64,000 nt of DNA from Arthrobacter sp. ZGTC131 (GCF_002929275.1 NZ_PJIK01000001.1:496001-560000), one strand, 5' to 3'. Shown: positions 45,718-54,918, numbered from the stretch's first letter. Numbers and translations are program-made. The notes: generated from the sequence alone by a model not told the origin.

Positions 45718-46608
45718 TTACTGCCGCAGGGCCCGCGTCAGCTCGGCACGAGCGAGGAGCTCGTCGTCGGACGGATAGGCCACTTCCTCCAGCACCAGCG
45801 GGTGCGGCGCCGCCAGCACCGAACGGGCGTCGCGCTTCCTGGCCAGCAGCCGCTCGTGCAGCCAGCCCGGCGGCTCTTGCCCCTCCCCTACATACAGCGC
45901 GGACCCCACCAGGGCACGCACCATGTTGTGGCAGAACGCGTCCGCCTGGACCGTGGCCACGATGACGCCGTCCGCACCGCGGGCAAACTCAAAGCGCTGC
46001 AGTTCGCGGATGGTTGTGGAGCCCTCGCGGGGCTTGCAGTAGGACAGGAAGTTCTGTAGGCCCAGGAGCTGCACCGAACCCTCATTCAGGAGGTCAACGT
46101 CCAGCGGGCTCTTGTGCCATAGCGTGTCGTACCGGCCCAGGGGGTCCCAGCGCGCGGGGCCGTCCGCGATGCGGTAGCTGTAACGGCGCCACAGCGCCGA
46201 GAACCGGGCATCGAAGCCCTCCGGGGCGATGGACACCTGGTGAACCACGATGGCACCGGTCAGGTCCCCCAGCCCCCTGCTGAGCGCGCCGCGGATCCTG
46301 CGCAAGAGCGCGACGGCGGGATCGAGTTCCGCACCGCGGTTCAGTCCCAGCCACTCGGCTGCCGAGAGGTCGAGGTGGACCACCTGGCCCCGGGCATGCA
46401 CGCCGGCATCGGTGCGCCCGGCAACGGTGACCCGGACCGGACGCCGGATGAGCAGCTCCAGTGCCTCCTCCAGGGTTCCCTGGACTGTGCGGAGGCCCGG
46501 CTGCAGGGCCCACCCGCTGAAGGGGCCGCCGTCGTACGCCAGATCAAGGCGGATACGCAAAAACCCGCCGCCCCCCAAAACGGGGGCCGCGGGTTTTTGG
46601 TCGTTCAT
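45718..46608 (-). CDS. truA: tRNA pseudouridine(38-40) synthase
   Basis: 296 residues if read from ATG 46608. TruA modifies U38-U40 in tRNA anticodon arms. LRIRLDLAYDGGPFSGWALQ opens the conserved region and VAGRTDAGVHARGQ holds the catalytic Asp (D67). The first 16 codons (MNDQKPAAPVLGGGGF) coincide with a complete terminator hairpin and T-run (46559-46598), so translation may really begin at the TTG at 46560. It follows rplQ by 31 bases, the usual actinobacterial neighbour. Confidence 0.92.
   Translation of the reverse strand: MNDQKPAAPVLGGGGFLRIRLDLAYDGGPFSGWALQPGLRTVQGTLEEALELLIRRPVRVTVAGRTDAGVHARGQVVHLDLSAAEWLGLNRGAELDPAVALLRRIRGALSRGLGDLTGAIVVHQVSIAPEGFDARFSALWRRYSYRIADGPARWDPLGRYDTLWHKSPLDVDLLNEGSVQLLGLQNFLSYCKPREGSTTIRELQRFEFARGADGVIVATVQADAFCHNMVRALVGSALYVGEGQEPPGWLHERLLARKRDARSVLAAPHPLVLEEVAYPSDDELLARAELTRALRQ
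46559..46598 (-). terminator. Intrinsic terminator after rplQ, inside the annotated truA start
   Basis: On the minus strand AAAAACCCGCGGCCCCC pairs with GGGGGCGGCGGGTTTTT, leaving a short loop. It lies 42-81 bases past the rplQ stop and overlaps codons 4-17 of truA as read from 46608. It would end the ribosomal alpha-operon transcript. Confidence 0.85.
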
Positions 46609-46639
46609 AGACTCAAGTCTATGCGAAGGAATCAGCGAA

Positions 46640-47233
46640 TTACTTCGCGTCCTTTGCGGACTCGTCAGCGGCTTCCTCAGCGGCCGGAGCCTCTTCAGTT
46701 GCAGCAGCTTCAGTCTCAGCAGCTTCGGTCTCTGCAGCTTCAGCTTCCGGAGCAGCTTCGGTCTCGGCGACTTCAGCTTCCTCGGCGGCCGGAGCCGCAG
46801 CAGCGGCGTCCTTCTTGTCGGCGTCGCGCTTGGCAGCGGAAGTAGCCTCGGCTACAACGGCCTGCTTGGCGGAAACCGGCTCGAGGACCAGCTCGATGAC
46901 AGCCATGGGAGCGTTGTCGCCCTTACGGTTGCCGATCTTGGTGATGCGGGTGTAGCCGCCATCGCGGTTCTCCACAGCCTGGGCGATGTCGGTGAACAGC
47001 TCGTGGACAATGCCCTTGTTGCTGATCAGGCCGAGAACGCGGCGGCGGGAAGCGAGGTCGCCGCGCTTGGCGAAGGTGACCAGACGCTCTGCGTACGGCT
47101 TCAGGCGCTTGGCCTTGGTGACCGTGGTGGTGATCCGCTTGTGCTCGAACAGTGCTGCTGCCAGGTTCGCGAGCATGAGACGCTCGTGAGCCGGGCCGCC
47201 TCCGAGGCGCGGACCCTTAGTGGGGGTAGGCAT
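46640..47233 (-). CDS. rplQ: 50S ribosomal protein L17
   Basis: 197 residues. The L17 core ([33 protein letters not shown]) ends near residue 120. A ~70-residue Ala/Glu-rich tail made of AETEAA-type repeats follows and has no counterpart in E. coli L17 (127 residues). It follows rpoA by 65 bases. Confidence 0.97.
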   Translation of the reverse strand: MPTPTKGPRLGGGPAHERLMLANLAAALFEHKRITTTVTKAKRLKPYAERLVTFAKRGDLASRRRVLGLISNKGIVHELFTDIAQAVENRDGGYTRITKIGNRKGDNAPMAVIELVLEPVSAKQAVVAEATSAAKRDADKKDAAAAAPAAEEAEVAETEAAPEAEAAETEAAETEAAATEEAPAAEEAADESAKDAK

Positions 47234-47298
47234 AATTGTTTCTCCTGTTGTGTAGGCCAGCCAGGTCCATCACCGGACCCGGGGCCAAGATCTGCTTG

Positions 47299-48309
47299 TT
47301 AGAGCTCGTCGTCGCTGAACGCGGCGTCGTCCTCTTCGATGGCTGCGGCGCGGGCGGCCAGGTCGAAACCGGGAGGCGAGTCCTTGAGGGACAGGCCCAG
47401 TTCAACCAGCTTTGCCTTGACCTCATCAATGGACTTCGCACCGAAGTTACGGATGTCCATCAGGTCAGCCTCGGAGCGGGCAACGAGTTCACCCACGGTG
47501 TGGATGCCCTCACGCTTGAGGCAGTTGTAGGAACGGACGGTGAGGTCCAGATCCTCGATCGGCAGGGCCATGTCTGCTGCCAGGGCAGCATCCGTCGGCG
47601 ACGGGCCAATCTCGATACCTTCAGCTGCGGTGTTCAGCTCGCGGGCCAGACCGAACAGTTCCACCAGGGTGGTTCCTGCCGAAGCAACGGCATCGCGCGG
47701 GGCGATGGCCTGCTTGGTCTCGACGTCGACAATGAGCTTGTCGAAGTCGGTGCGCTGCTCAACACGGGTGGCTTCCACGCGGAAAGTAACCTTCAGCACC
47801 GGCGAGTAGATCGAGTCAACCGGAATACGGCCGATCTCGGCGTCGCCGGACTTGTTCTGAGCTGCCGAAACGTAGCCGCGGCCGCGCTCGATGGTCAGTT
47901 CGAGCTCGAACTTGCCCTTCGAGTTCAGCGTGGCAATGTGCAGATCCGGGTTGTGGAATTCGACGCCGGCCGGCGGAGCGATGTCCGCGGCGGTGACGAC
48001 TCCGGGGCCCTGCTTGCGCAGGTAAGCAACAACCGGCTCGTCGTGCTCGGAGGACACGGACAGGTTCTTGATGTTCAGGATGATCTCGGTGACATCTTCC
48101 TTGACACCCGGAACCGTGGTGAACTCGTGCAGCACGCCATCGATCCGGATGCTGGTTACAGAAGCACCGGGGATGGAGGAGAGCAGGGTACGGCGGAGGG
48201 AGTTTCCGAGGGTGTAACCGAAGCCCGGCTCCAGCGGTTCAATGATGAAACGGGAGCGGTTATCGGAGACGACCTCTTCGGAGAGGGTGGGGCGCTGTGC
48301 AATGAGCAC
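47299..48309 (-). CDS. rpoA: RNA polymerase subunit alpha
   Basis: 336 residues from GTG 48309. The N-terminal dimerisation domain ([26 protein letters not shown]) and the C-terminal alpha-CTD ([41 protein letters not shown]) are both intact. It is preceded by a strong hairpin in the rpsK-rpoA gap, where many bacteria carry rpsD. Confidence 0.98.
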   Translation of the reverse strand: MLIAQRPTLSEEVVSDNRSRFIIEPLEPGFGYTLGNSLRRTLLSSIPGASVTSIRIDGVLHEFTTVPGVKEDVTEIILNIKNLSVSSEHDEPVVAYLRKQGPGVVTAADIAPPAGVEFHNPDLHIATLNSKGKFELELTIERGRGYVSAAQNKSGDAEIGRIPVDSIYSPVLKVTFRVEATRVEQRTDFDKLIVDVETKQAIAPRDAVASAGTTLVELFGLARELNTAAEGIEIGPSPTDAALAADMALPIEDLDLTVRSYNCLKREGIHTVGELVARSEADLMDIRNFGAKSIDEVKAKLVELGLSLKDSPPGFDLAARAAAIEEDDAAFSDDEL

Positions 48310-48389
48310 TTAGGTTTCCTTTCGGCGAGCATCCGCTATATGACGCAACACAGGTGGTGGAAAATCGGTCTGAAGACTTAACGCGGCGG

Positions 48390-48422
48390 GCTTGCCCGGA
48401 CCCGGTAAGGGTCCGGGCAAGC
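48390..48422 (-). terminator. Strong hairpin between rpsK and rpoA
   Basis: GCTTGCCCGGACCC (48390-48403) pairs perfectly with GGGTCCGGGCAAGC (48409-48422) around GGTAA. No T-run follows. It lies 18 bases after the rpsK stop and may be an attenuator separating rpoA-rplQ expression from upstream ribosomal genes. Confidence 0.7.
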
Positions 48423-48439
48423 TCCGACTGCGGAAAGGC

Positions 48440-48841
48440 TTAGACGCGGCGGCGCTTCGGCGGACGGCATCCGTTGTGCGCGGCGGGGGTGACGTCCTGG
48501 ATGGAGCCAACCTCGAGGCCAGCGGCCTGCAGCGAACGAATGGCGGTCTCGCGTCCGGATCCCGGTCCCTTCACGAACACGTCAACCTTCTTCAGGCCGT
48601 GCTCCTGTGCACGCTTGGCGGCAGCTTCGGCAGCCATCTGTGCAGCGAACGGGGTGGACTTACGCGAGCCCTTGAATCCAACCTCACCGGCGGAAGCCCA
48701 GGAGATGACAGCACCGTTCGGGTCCGTGATGGACACGATGGTGTTGTTAAAGGTGCTCTTGATGTGCGCCTGGCCAAGCGCGATATTCTTCTTGTCCTTC
48801 TTACGCGGCTTGCGAACCGCGCCACGAGTCTTCGGGGGCAT
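48440..48841 (-). CDS. rpsK: 30S ribosomal protein S11
   Basis: 133 residues: [31 protein letters not shown] and the C-terminal [10 protein letters not shown] are diagnostic. It follows rpsM by 54 bases. S11 lines the mRNA exit on the platform of the small subunit. Confidence 0.98.
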   Translation of the reverse strand: MPPKTRGAVRKPRKKDKKNIALGQAHIKSTFNNTIVSITDPNGAVISWASAGEVGFKGSRKSTPFAAQMAAEAAAKRAQEHGLKKVDVFVKGPGSGRETAIRSLQAAGLEVGSIQDVTPAAHNGCRPPKRRRV

Positions 48842-48895
48842 TTTTTCTCCTACAGAAAGTTATTGGGGAAAGCTCCGTTAATCCCGGCGGGGATT

Positions 48896-49270
48896 TTAAC
48901 GGGCCTTCTTCTTGCCGGCGACGGTACGCTTCGGGCCCTTGCGGGTACGGGCGTTGGTCTTCGTACGCTGTCCGCGTACGGGCAGGCCCTTGCGGTGACG
49001 CAGGCCTTCGTAGCTGCCGATCTCAACCTTGCGGCGGATATCAGCTGCTACTTCGCGGCGAAGGTCACCCTCAACCTTGTAGTTGCCTTCAATGTAGTCA
49101 CGCAGCTCTACCAGCTGCGCATCCGTCAGGTCCTTGACCCGGACGTCAGCGCTGATGCCGGTGGCAGCCAGGGTTTCGTGTGCACGGGTCTTGCCCACGC
49201 CGTAGATGTAAGTAAGCGCAATTTCCAGCCGCTTTTCGCGGGGAATGTCTACGCCAGCGAGACGAGCCAT
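48896..49270 (-). CDS. rpsM: 30S ribosomal protein S13
   Basis: 124 residues from ATG 49270 ([14 protein letters not shown]), the family start; a frame extending to 49321 is non-homologous. [18 protein letters not shown] is the helix-two-turn region, and the tail [23 protein letters not shown] is basic as usual. Confidence 0.98.
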   Translation of the reverse strand: MARLAGVDIPREKRLEIALTYIYGVGKTRAHETLAATGISADVRVKDLTDAQLVELRDYIEGNYKVEGDLRREVAADIRRKVEIGSYEGLRHRKGLPVRGQRTKTNARTRKGPKRTVAGKKKAR

Positions 49271-49411
49271 AGTGGCAGTGCTCCTTGAATAAACCGGAGG
49301 TCGTAGGCAGTACACCCGCACTTTCAGTGCGGCCCCAGCCTCCGACCGGGGGTTAGCTGTCCGGGCTCATACGTCCCAGTTCAGCTTGTGCTGCCTTTTA
49401 TTTACTTGCGT

Positions 49412-49443
49412 GGGTTAGCAACCCAGGGATTCCCGGAAGGGAA
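49412..49443 (-). other. Two adjacent small hairpins after rpmJ
   Basis: ATTCCC-GGAA-GGGAAT (49428-49443) directly follows the rpmJ stop, and TGGGTT-AGC-AACCCA (49412-49426) lies next to it. Together they occupy the 173-base gap between rpmJ and rpsM and may attenuate or process the transcript. Confidence 0.45.
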
Positions 49444-49557
49444 TTAGCCCTGGCGCTGCTTGTGGCGCGGGTTCTCGCAGATCACCATGACCCGGCCATT
49501 ACGGCGGATCACTTTGCACTTTTCGCAGATCTGCTTGACGCTCGGCTTGACCTTCAT
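49444..49557 (-). CDS. rpmJ: 50S ribosomal protein L36
   Basis: 37 residues ([20 protein letters not shown] ... [10 protein letters not shown]) with the zinc-ribbon ligands Cys, Cys, Cys and His (the C+ form). It follows infA by 70 bases, as in most bacteria. Confidence 0.97.
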   Translation of the reverse strand: MKVKPSVKQICEKCKVIRRNGRVMVICENPRHKQRQG

Positions 49558-49627
49558 GGCGTTCCTTTGCGTGATAGCAGTTGGTCCGATGGACCGGCCT
49601 TCGGCAGTTGCCTTGGCCGCCCAGCGT

Positions 49628-49849
49628 TTACTTGTAGCGGTAGACGATACGACCACGTGTCAGGTCGTAAGGGCTCAGCTCCACCACTACCCGGTCCTCA
49701 GGGAGAATCCTGATGTAGTGCTGACGCATTTTTCCAGAGATGTGTGCCAGAACGACGTGCTTGTTGGTGAGCTCAACACGAAACATCGCGTTGGGCAGCG
49801 CCTCAGTCACTACGCCCTCGATCTCTATGACCCCGTCCTTCTTGGCCAT
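49628..49849 (-). CDS. infA: Translation initiation factor IF-1
   Basis: 73 residues from ATG 49849 ([20 protein letters not shown]), an OB-fold S1-like protein that binds the ribosomal A site during initiation. [34 protein letters not shown] is the conserved C-terminal half. It opens the infA-rpmJ-rpsM-rpsK-rpoA-rplQ segment. Confidence 0.98.
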   Translation of the reverse strand: MAKKDGVIEIEGVVTEALPNAMFRVELTNKHVVLAHISGKMRQHYIRILPEDRVVVELSPYDLTRGRIVYRYK

Positions 49850-50016
49850 ATCCTCCGCTAACTGTTGTTTGCCGCAGCCCTCCGGATTGCACCGGGCATG
49901 ACTACGGACGTTTTTTGATGTGATTGATCGTCGCCCTCCGGCCGCAAATGGGCGTGGCAGGGCAGACAACCAACAAGCAACACTACGGCATTTGGCCCGG
50001 AATGTTAAATCCAGCC

Positions 50017-50048
50017 ATGGTAGCGCAGATCGCCGCCGTACGCATCAA
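50017..50048 (-). promoter_or_regulatory. Putative infA promoter
   Basis: On the minus strand TTGATG (50043-50048) and TACCAT (50017-50022) resemble -35 and -10 boxes, though the 20-base spacing is longer than ideal. They lie between the upstream peptidase stop and infA. Confidence 0.35.
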
Positions 50049-50060
50049 AATCTGAACGCC

Positions 50061-51116
50061 TCAGAACCTGTACGCGGCAAAAGTGCCGGCTGCAGTGGTC
50101 ACTGCCTCTGCGCTGCCGATCCCGTCCAGGATCGCCAGGCGTACGACGTCGGCTGCCGCACTCTGCAGGGTGATGAGACTCACCTGCCGGGCAGCTTCCG
50201 TACTCCGGTCCAGGGTGGCCGCCCCGGTGGCCAGGCAGAACACGGTGTCGCCGTCGGCCAGCGTATGGCTCGGGTTCAGGGCCCGGGCCAGGCCGGCGTG
50301 GGCCGCGGAAGCCGTGCGCTTGCATTCGGCGGGGTCGAGGTCTGCATTCGTGGCGACGACGACGAGCGTGGTGTTGAGCTGAGTACCGGGGCCGGGTTCC
50401 GTCCCAGCGGCCGAAACCCTCGGCGTGCTCGCTCGTGCCTCGCTTAGACGCACGCTGCCGGGTTCCACCCGCTGCGCCGATGTGCCAGAGTCACCGACAG
50501 CTTCGCCGCGGGCTTCGGGAGGCTCAGCCAGCGGACCAAACGGCAGTCCCAGCGCATTCACTACTGCCAGCGCCCCGACAACCAGGCCGTTCTCCAGCGT
50601 GACCGAAGCGGTGCCCACTCCGCCTTTGAACTTTTCCCGCCCGATGACTGCTCCGGTGCCGGCTCCCACGTTGCCGCGTTCGACGTCGTGCCCGTCCTTC
50701 TCGGCCCCTGCGGCGGCGGCCGCCGCGTACCCCATCCCGGCGTCCGGGCGGGCGCTGAAGTCCCCTCCCCTGCCGAGATCGAAGATGGCCGCGGCCGGGA
50801 CGATGGGCACCACTCCGCCCTTGACTTCGAAGCCCCGGCCCTGCTCCTCGCACCAGCGCTGGGCGCCGTGGGCGGAAACCAGACCGTAGGCGCTGCCGCC
50901 GGTGAGGACCACGGCGTCAACTGTGGACACGAGCGTCGTGGGGTCCAGCGCATCCGTCTCGTGCGTGCCGGGACCTCCCCCGCGGACGTCCACCGAGCCC
51001 ACCGTCCCCGGCGGCGGCAGAACCACCGTGACGCCGCTCAGCCAGCCGTCGTCGTTCTTCTGCCTCTGCCCGACCCGCAGCCCCGGCACGTCGGTGATGG
51101 ATCCTGTTTCTCCCAT
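50061..51116 (-). CDS. P1-family (DmpA/S58) peptidase
   Basis: 351 residues from ATG 51116 (MGETGSITDVPGLRVGQ); ATGs at 51125 and 51140 are alternatives. ITDVPGLRVGQ, AVVLTGGSAYGL, GGVVPIVPAAAIFDLGRGG and GAGTGAVIGREKFKGGVGTAS are blocks of the DmpA/P1 Ntn-hydrolase-like family, which self-cleaves before a Ser/Thr nucleophile; QLNTTLVVVATNADL is the likely cleavage site. A ~50-residue Ala/Glu/Ser-rich insert lies just before it. The substrate is unknown (DmpA is an aminopeptidase). It sits, unusually, between map and infA. Confidence 0.85.
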   Translation of the reverse strand: MGETGSITDVPGLRVGQRQKNDDGWLSGVTVVLPPPGTVGSVDVRGGGPGTHETDALDPTTLVSTVDAVVLTGGSAYGLVSAHGAQRWCEEQGRGFEVKGGVVPIVPAAAIFDLGRGGDFSARPDAGMGYAAAAAAGAEKDGHDVERGNVGAGTGAVIGREKFKGGVGTASVTLENGLVVGALAVVNALGLPFGPLAEPPEARGEAVGDSGTSAQRVEPGSVRLSEARASTPRVSAAGTEPGPGTQLNTTLVVVATNADLDPAECKRTASAAHAGLARALNPSHTLADGDTVFCLATGAATLDRSTEAARQVSLITLQSAAADVVRLAILDGIGSAEAVTTAAGTFAAYRF

Positions 51117-51148
51117 GGCCACCATTCTCCACCGCTCCACGCAGCTAG

Positions 51149-51171
51149 CTCGCAGTTACAGCAACTGCGAG
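51149..51171 (-). terminator. Hairpin after map
   Basis: CTCGCAGTT-ACAGC-AACTGCGAG is a perfect 9-bp stem starting 11 bases after the map stop, flanked by a further CTAGCT/AGCTAG dyad. It would separate map from the peptidase gene. Confidence 0.6.
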
Positions 51172-51182
51172 TCACTTGGGAG

Positions 51183-52010
51183 CTAGGGAATCGGAACCGG
51201 GACCACGCCCAGCGGCGCCAGCCGGGCTGCCCCGCCGTCGGGTGCCGACAGCACCCAGATGCCCTTCTCGTGGACAGCCACGGAGTGCTCCCACTGGCAG
51301 GAACGCTTGCCGTCGGTGGTGACAACCGTCCAGTCGTCCTCCAGCACCGCGGTCTCGATGCTGCCGCGCACCAGCATTGGCTCAATCGCCAGGCACAGGC
51401 CCGAGCGGATCTTCGGCCCGCGGTGGCTGGTGCGGTAGTTCAGCACATCCGGGGCCATGTGCATCTCGGAGCCGATGCCGTGCCCCACGTAGTCCTCCAG
51501 GATGCCCAGCGGCTTGCCGGGCACCGAGGCCACGTAGTCGTCCACTGCGCAGCCAACATCGCCCACGAACTTCCCTGTGGCCAGGGCTGCGATCCCCCGC
51601 CACATGGCAGCCTCGGTGACGTCGGACAGCCGCTGGTCCTCGGGGTCCGCGGTTCCCACGATCACCGTGCGGGCAGAATCGGAGTGCCAGCCGTCCACGA
51701 TCGCGCCGCCGTCGATCGAGATGATGTCGCCGTCCTGCAGGACCTTGGACCCCGGGATCCCGTGGACCACTTCCTCGTTGACTGACGTGCAGATGGTGGC
51801 CGGGAAGCCGTGGTAGCCCAGGAAGTTGGACTTGGCACCGGCTTCGAGGAGCACGGCCGCAAACGCCTCGTCGAGCTGCTTCGTGGTGACTCCCGGGGCG
51901 GCAGCGGCAACGGCCGCGTCCAGGGCGCGGCTCAGGACCAGCCCGGCCTCGTGCATGGTCCGCATCTGGGCGTTCGTCTTGTATTCAATCCGTGGCTGGC
52001 CGAATGCCAT
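51183..52010 (-). CDS. map: Methionine aminopeptidase, type I
   Basis: 275 residues. It removes the initiator Met from new proteins. The five metal ligands are visible: Asp in SIDGGAIVDGW, Asp in HSDSARTVIVG, His in VGHGIGSEMH, Glu in LAIEPMLV and Glu in QWEHSVAV. There is no long N-terminal zinc-finger extension. It follows adk after a terminator-like hairpin. Confidence 0.96.
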   Translation of the reverse strand: MAFGQPRIEYKTNAQMRTMHEAGLVLSRALDAAVAAAAPGVTTKQLDEAFAAVLLEAGAKSNFLGYHGFPATICTSVNEEVVHGIPGSKVLQDGDIISIDGGAIVDGWHSDSARTVIVGTADPEDQRLSDVTEAAMWRGIAALATGKFVGDVGCAVDDYVASVPGKPLGILEDYVGHGIGSEMHMAPDVLNYRTSHRGPKIRSGLCLAIEPMLVRGSIETAVLEDDWTVVTTDGKRSCQWEHSVAVHEKGIWVLSAPDGGAARLAPLGVVPVPIP

Positions 52011-52085
52011 CAGCGGTTTCCTCTCAATCTGCGGCCGCCAGCCTTACTGCCGTGCGGCGCTGGCCCCTTGCGGGGCTAAAAGCCG

Positions 52086-52117
52086 GAGGCTCCTCCCAAT
52101 GAACCGGGAGGAGCCTC
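52086..52117 (-). terminator. Hairpin between adk and map
   Basis: GAGGCTCCTCCC (52086-52097) pairs perfectly with GGGAGGAGCCTC (52106-52117). It lies 19 bases beyond the adk stop, so secY-adk and map may be separate transcripts. Confidence 0.75.
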
Positions 52118-52135
52118 GTAGCGTTGGGACAAATA

Positions 52136-52714
52136 TCAGGCTGCCTGAGCCTCTTTGATGGCCTGCATGACGCGGTCGGTGACTTCGTCGATGCCGCCGA
52201 TGCCGTCAACTTGGGTCAGGATGCCGCGCTCGGCGTACTTGGCCACAACGGCCTCGGTCTGCTCGTGGTAAAGATCCAGGCGGTGGCGGATGACGGCCTC
52301 GTTGTCGTCGCTGCGGCCCGTTTCCTTGGCACGGCCCAGGAGGCGCGAAACCAGTTCCTCGTCGTCGGCGGTCAGCTGGAGCACGACGTCGAGCTTCTGG
52401 TCACCATTGGCCAGGATCTCGTCGAGGTAATCAACCTGCGCCGTGGTGCGTGGGTACCCGTCCAGCAGGAACCCGTCTTCGACGTCGGACTCGCTGAGGC
52501 GGTCGCGGACCATCTTGTTGGTCACGCTGTCCGGAACAAAGTCCCCGGCATCCATGTACTTCTTGGCCTCGACGCCCAGCGGGGTCTCGCCCCTGACGTT
52601 CGCACGGAAGATGTCGCCGGTGGAAATGGCAACGACGCCGAGGCGCTCCGAAATGCGTTCCGCCTGGGTGCCCTTGCCGGAGCCCGGAGGTCCGATAATC
52701 AACATTCTGGTCAT
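52136..52714 (-). CDS. adk: Adenylate kinase (short form)
   Basis: 192 residues, the short form without the inserted LID domain that is usual in actinobacteria. P-loop IGPPGSGKGTQAERI at residues ~6-20, STGDIFRANV, LLDGYPRTTAQ and GRAKETGRSDDN are conserved. It overlaps the secY stop by 4 bases. Confidence 0.97.
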   Translation of the reverse strand: MTRMLIIGPPGSGKGTQAERISERLGVVAISTGDIFRANVRGETPLGVEAKKYMDAGDFVPDSVTNKMVRDRLSESDVEDGFLLDGYPRTTAQVDYLDEILANGDQKLDVVLQLTADDEELVSRLLGRAKETGRSDDNEAVIRHRLDLYHEQTEAVVAKYAERGILTQVDGIGGIDEVTDRVMQAIKEAQAA

Positions 52715-54021
52715 CGCAATAGCCCTTCGTAGTGACGCTGCTGTAGCTGCGCGTCAATTTGCTTGACGGTTTCCAAACCAACGCCCACCATGATCAGGAT
52801 CGAGGTGCCACCGAACGGGAAGTTCTGGTTTGCGTTGATCAGCACGAGCGCCACCAGCGGGATCAGTGCCACGAAGCCAAGGTAGATGGCGCCGGGCAGC
52901 GTGATCCGCGAGAGGACGTACTGCAGGTAATCCGCGGTCGGCTTGCCGGCACGGATACCCGGAATGAAGCCGCCGTATTTCTTCATGTTGTCCGAGACCT
53001 CTTCAGGGTTGAAGGTGATCGCGACGTAGAAGTAGGTAAAGAAAACGATCATGGCAAAGTAGAGCGCCATGTAGATCGGGTGGTCTCCGCGGGTCAGGTT
53101 GTTGTTGATCCATTCAACCCACGGCTGCATCTGCTCCCCTGCCCTCGGCTGGTTGAACTGGGAGATCAACGCCGGGAGGTAAAGCATGGACGAGGCAAAG
53201 ATGACGGGGATGACGCCGGCCATGTTCACCTTGATGGGGATGTAAGTGCTGGTGCCGCCTACTGTGCGGCGGCCGATCATCCGCTTGGCGTACTGGACCG
53301 GAATACGGCGCTGCGACTGTTCAACGAAGACAACCAGCGCGACGGTCAGCAGGCCGATAGCCAGGACGATGAAGAACGTGCCCGGGCCCTGCGCGGTCCA
53401 GATGGCGCCCAGCGAGGTGGGGAAGCCGGCAGCGATGGCCGTGAAGATGAGCAGCGACATGCCGTTGCCCACGCCCTTCTCGGTCACGAGCTCGCCCATC
53501 CACATGATGAGGCCAGTGCCGGCCGTCAGCGTGATGATGATCAGGATCGTGGTGATGACGCTGGTGTCCGGGATGATGGGCAGGTTGCAGCCGGGCAGCA
53601 GCTGCCCGGAGCGCGCCAGGGACACCAGGGTGGTGGCGTTCAGCAGGCCAAGGGCGATGGTCAGGTAACGCGTGTACTGCGTCAGCTTTGACTGGCCCGA
53701 GGCGCCCTCTTCGTACAGCTGCTGGAAACGGGGAATGACCACCCGGAGCAGCTGCACAATGATGCTGGCCGTAATGTACGGCATGATTCCCAAAGCGAAG
53801 ATGGAGACCTGCAGCAATGCACCGCCGCTGAAAAGATTGACGAGCTGGTAGATCCCGCCCTGGGTCTGCCCGGTCGACAAGCATTGCTGGACATTCTGGT
53901 AGTTCACACCAGGCGAGGGGATGAAAGCTCCCAAGCGGAAGATTGTGATGATTCCCAGCGTGAACAACAACTTGCGTCGCAGATCAGGCGTTCGAAAAGC
54001 CCGGCCGAATGCGCTAAGCAA
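52711..54021 (-). CDS. secY: Protein translocase subunit SecY
   Basis: 436 residues with ten membrane helices, the channel of the Sec translocon. FTLGIITIFRLGAFIPSPGVN (TM1) and the plug, NGMSLLIFTAIAAGFP, VEQSQRRIPVQYAKRM and PGAIYLGFVALIPL are conserved blocks. The start is TTG at 54021 with GAGGAGGA upstream. It follows a strong terminator and its own promoter rather than joining rplO directly. Confidence 0.97.
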   Translation of the reverse strand: MLSAFGRAFRTPDLRRKLLFTLGIITIFRLGAFIPSPGVNYQNVQQCLSTGQTQGGIYQLVNLFSGGALLQVSIFALGIMPYITASIIVQLLRVVIPRFQQLYEEGASGQSKLTQYTRYLTIALGLLNATTLVSLARSGQLLPGCNLPIIPDTSVITTILIIITLTAGTGLIMWMGELVTEKGVGNGMSLLIFTAIAAGFPTSLGAIWTAQGPGTFFIVLAIGLLTVALVVFVEQSQRRIPVQYAKRMIGRRTVGGTSTYIPIKVNMAGVIPVIFASSMLYLPALISQFNQPRAGEQMQPWVEWINNNLTRGDHPIYMALYFAMIVFFTYFYVAITFNPEEVSDNMKKYGGFIPGIRAGKPTADYLQYVLSRITLPGAIYLGFVALIPLVALVLINANQNFPFGGTSILIMVGVGLETVKQIDAQLQQRHYEGLLR

Positions 54022-54078
54022 GCGTCCTCCTCAGTTGTTAATAAGTCGTGTGATGCAGGCGGATAAACCCAACAACCG

Positions 54079-54109
54079 AGTCTAACGGTTGATTGCGCTA
54101 TGCGAGCAA
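54079..54109 (-). promoter_or_regulatory. Putative secY promoter
   Basis: On the minus strand TTGCTC (54104-54109) and TAGACT (54079-54084) resemble -35 and -10 elements about 18-19 bases apart, about 60 bases ahead of secY and just after the rplO terminator. Confidence 0.55.
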
Positions 54110-54131
54110 TCCGGACGGCCTGCGGATATGG

Positions 54132-54174
54132 AAAACTCCCGGCACGGGGGCCTCGGCCCCCGTGCCGGGAGTTT
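54132..54174 (-). terminator. Intrinsic terminator between rplO and secY
   Basis: AAACTCCCGGCACGGGGGC pairs perfectly with GCCCCCGTGCCGGGAGTTT around CTCG, a stem of about 19 bp ending in A/T pairs. It closes the spc ribosomal segment 43 bases after the rplO stop. Confidence 0.92.
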
Positions 54175-54216
54175 GCGCAACGGGCATCTGCCCCATCGCC
54201 CTCAGGGATGAATCCC

Positions 54217-54711
54217 TTAGAGGGCGGTGGTGGTTCCGCCTGCTGCAGCGATCTTCTCAGCGGCACTGGCTGAGAAGGCGTGGACGGTGACGTCAACCTT
54301 GACGGTGATGTCGCCGGTGCCAAGCACCTTCACGGGCTGGTTCTTGCGAACGGCGCCCTTTGCAACCAGGTTCTCCACGGTGACAGCGCCACCTTCCGGG
54401 AACAGCTCGTTGAGCTTGTCCAGGTTTACAACCTGGAACTCAACCCGGAACGGGTTCTTGAAGCCGCGCAGCTTCGGGAGGCGCATGTGCAGCGGCAGCT
54501 GGCCGCCGGCAAAGCCAGCCTTGATCTGGTAGCGGGCCTTCGTACCCTTGGTACCGCGACCAGCGGTCTTACCCTTGGAGCCTTCACCACGACCAACACG
54601 GGTCTTGGCGGTCTTGGCACCCGGAGCGGGACGCAGGTGGTGAACCTTCAGCGCGCTCTGCTTGTCAGCAGCTGCGCTCTGTGCCTTCTCGGCAGTGTTC
54701 TTCTCTGCCAT
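54217..54711 (-). CDS. rplO: 50S ribosomal protein L15
   Basis: 164 residues: an N-terminal ~20-residue Ala/Lys extension, then [40 protein letters not shown], the glycine-rich L15 arm. It starts on the base after the rpmD stop. Confidence 0.97.
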   Translation of the reverse strand: MAEKNTAEKAQSAAADKQSALKVHHLRPAPGAKTAKTRVGRGEGSKGKTAGRGTKGTKARYQIKAGFAGGQLPLHMRLPKLRGFKNPFRVEFQVVNLDKLNELFPEGGAVTVENLVAKGAVRKNQPVKVLGTGDITVKVDVTVHAFSASAAEKIAAAGGTTTAL

Positions 54712-54918
54712 TTACTTCGCCTCCTCTACCTTTACCAGGTGCGGAACCGTGTTGAGCATTCCCACGGTCACGGCGTCGGCGGTGCGGACAACGGTGTGTC
54801 CGATCCGCTTCAGGCCGAGGGACCGCAGGGTGTCGCGCTGGTTCTGCTTGCCGCCAATGGCGGACTTGATCTGAGTGATCTCCAACTGGACGTCGGAGGG
54901 AATCAGGTTCTTAGCCAT
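54712..54918 (-). CDS. rpmD: 50S ribosomal protein L30
   Basis: 68 residues: [34 protein letters not shown] is the full L30 fold. It starts three bases after the rpsE stop. Confidence 0.97.
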
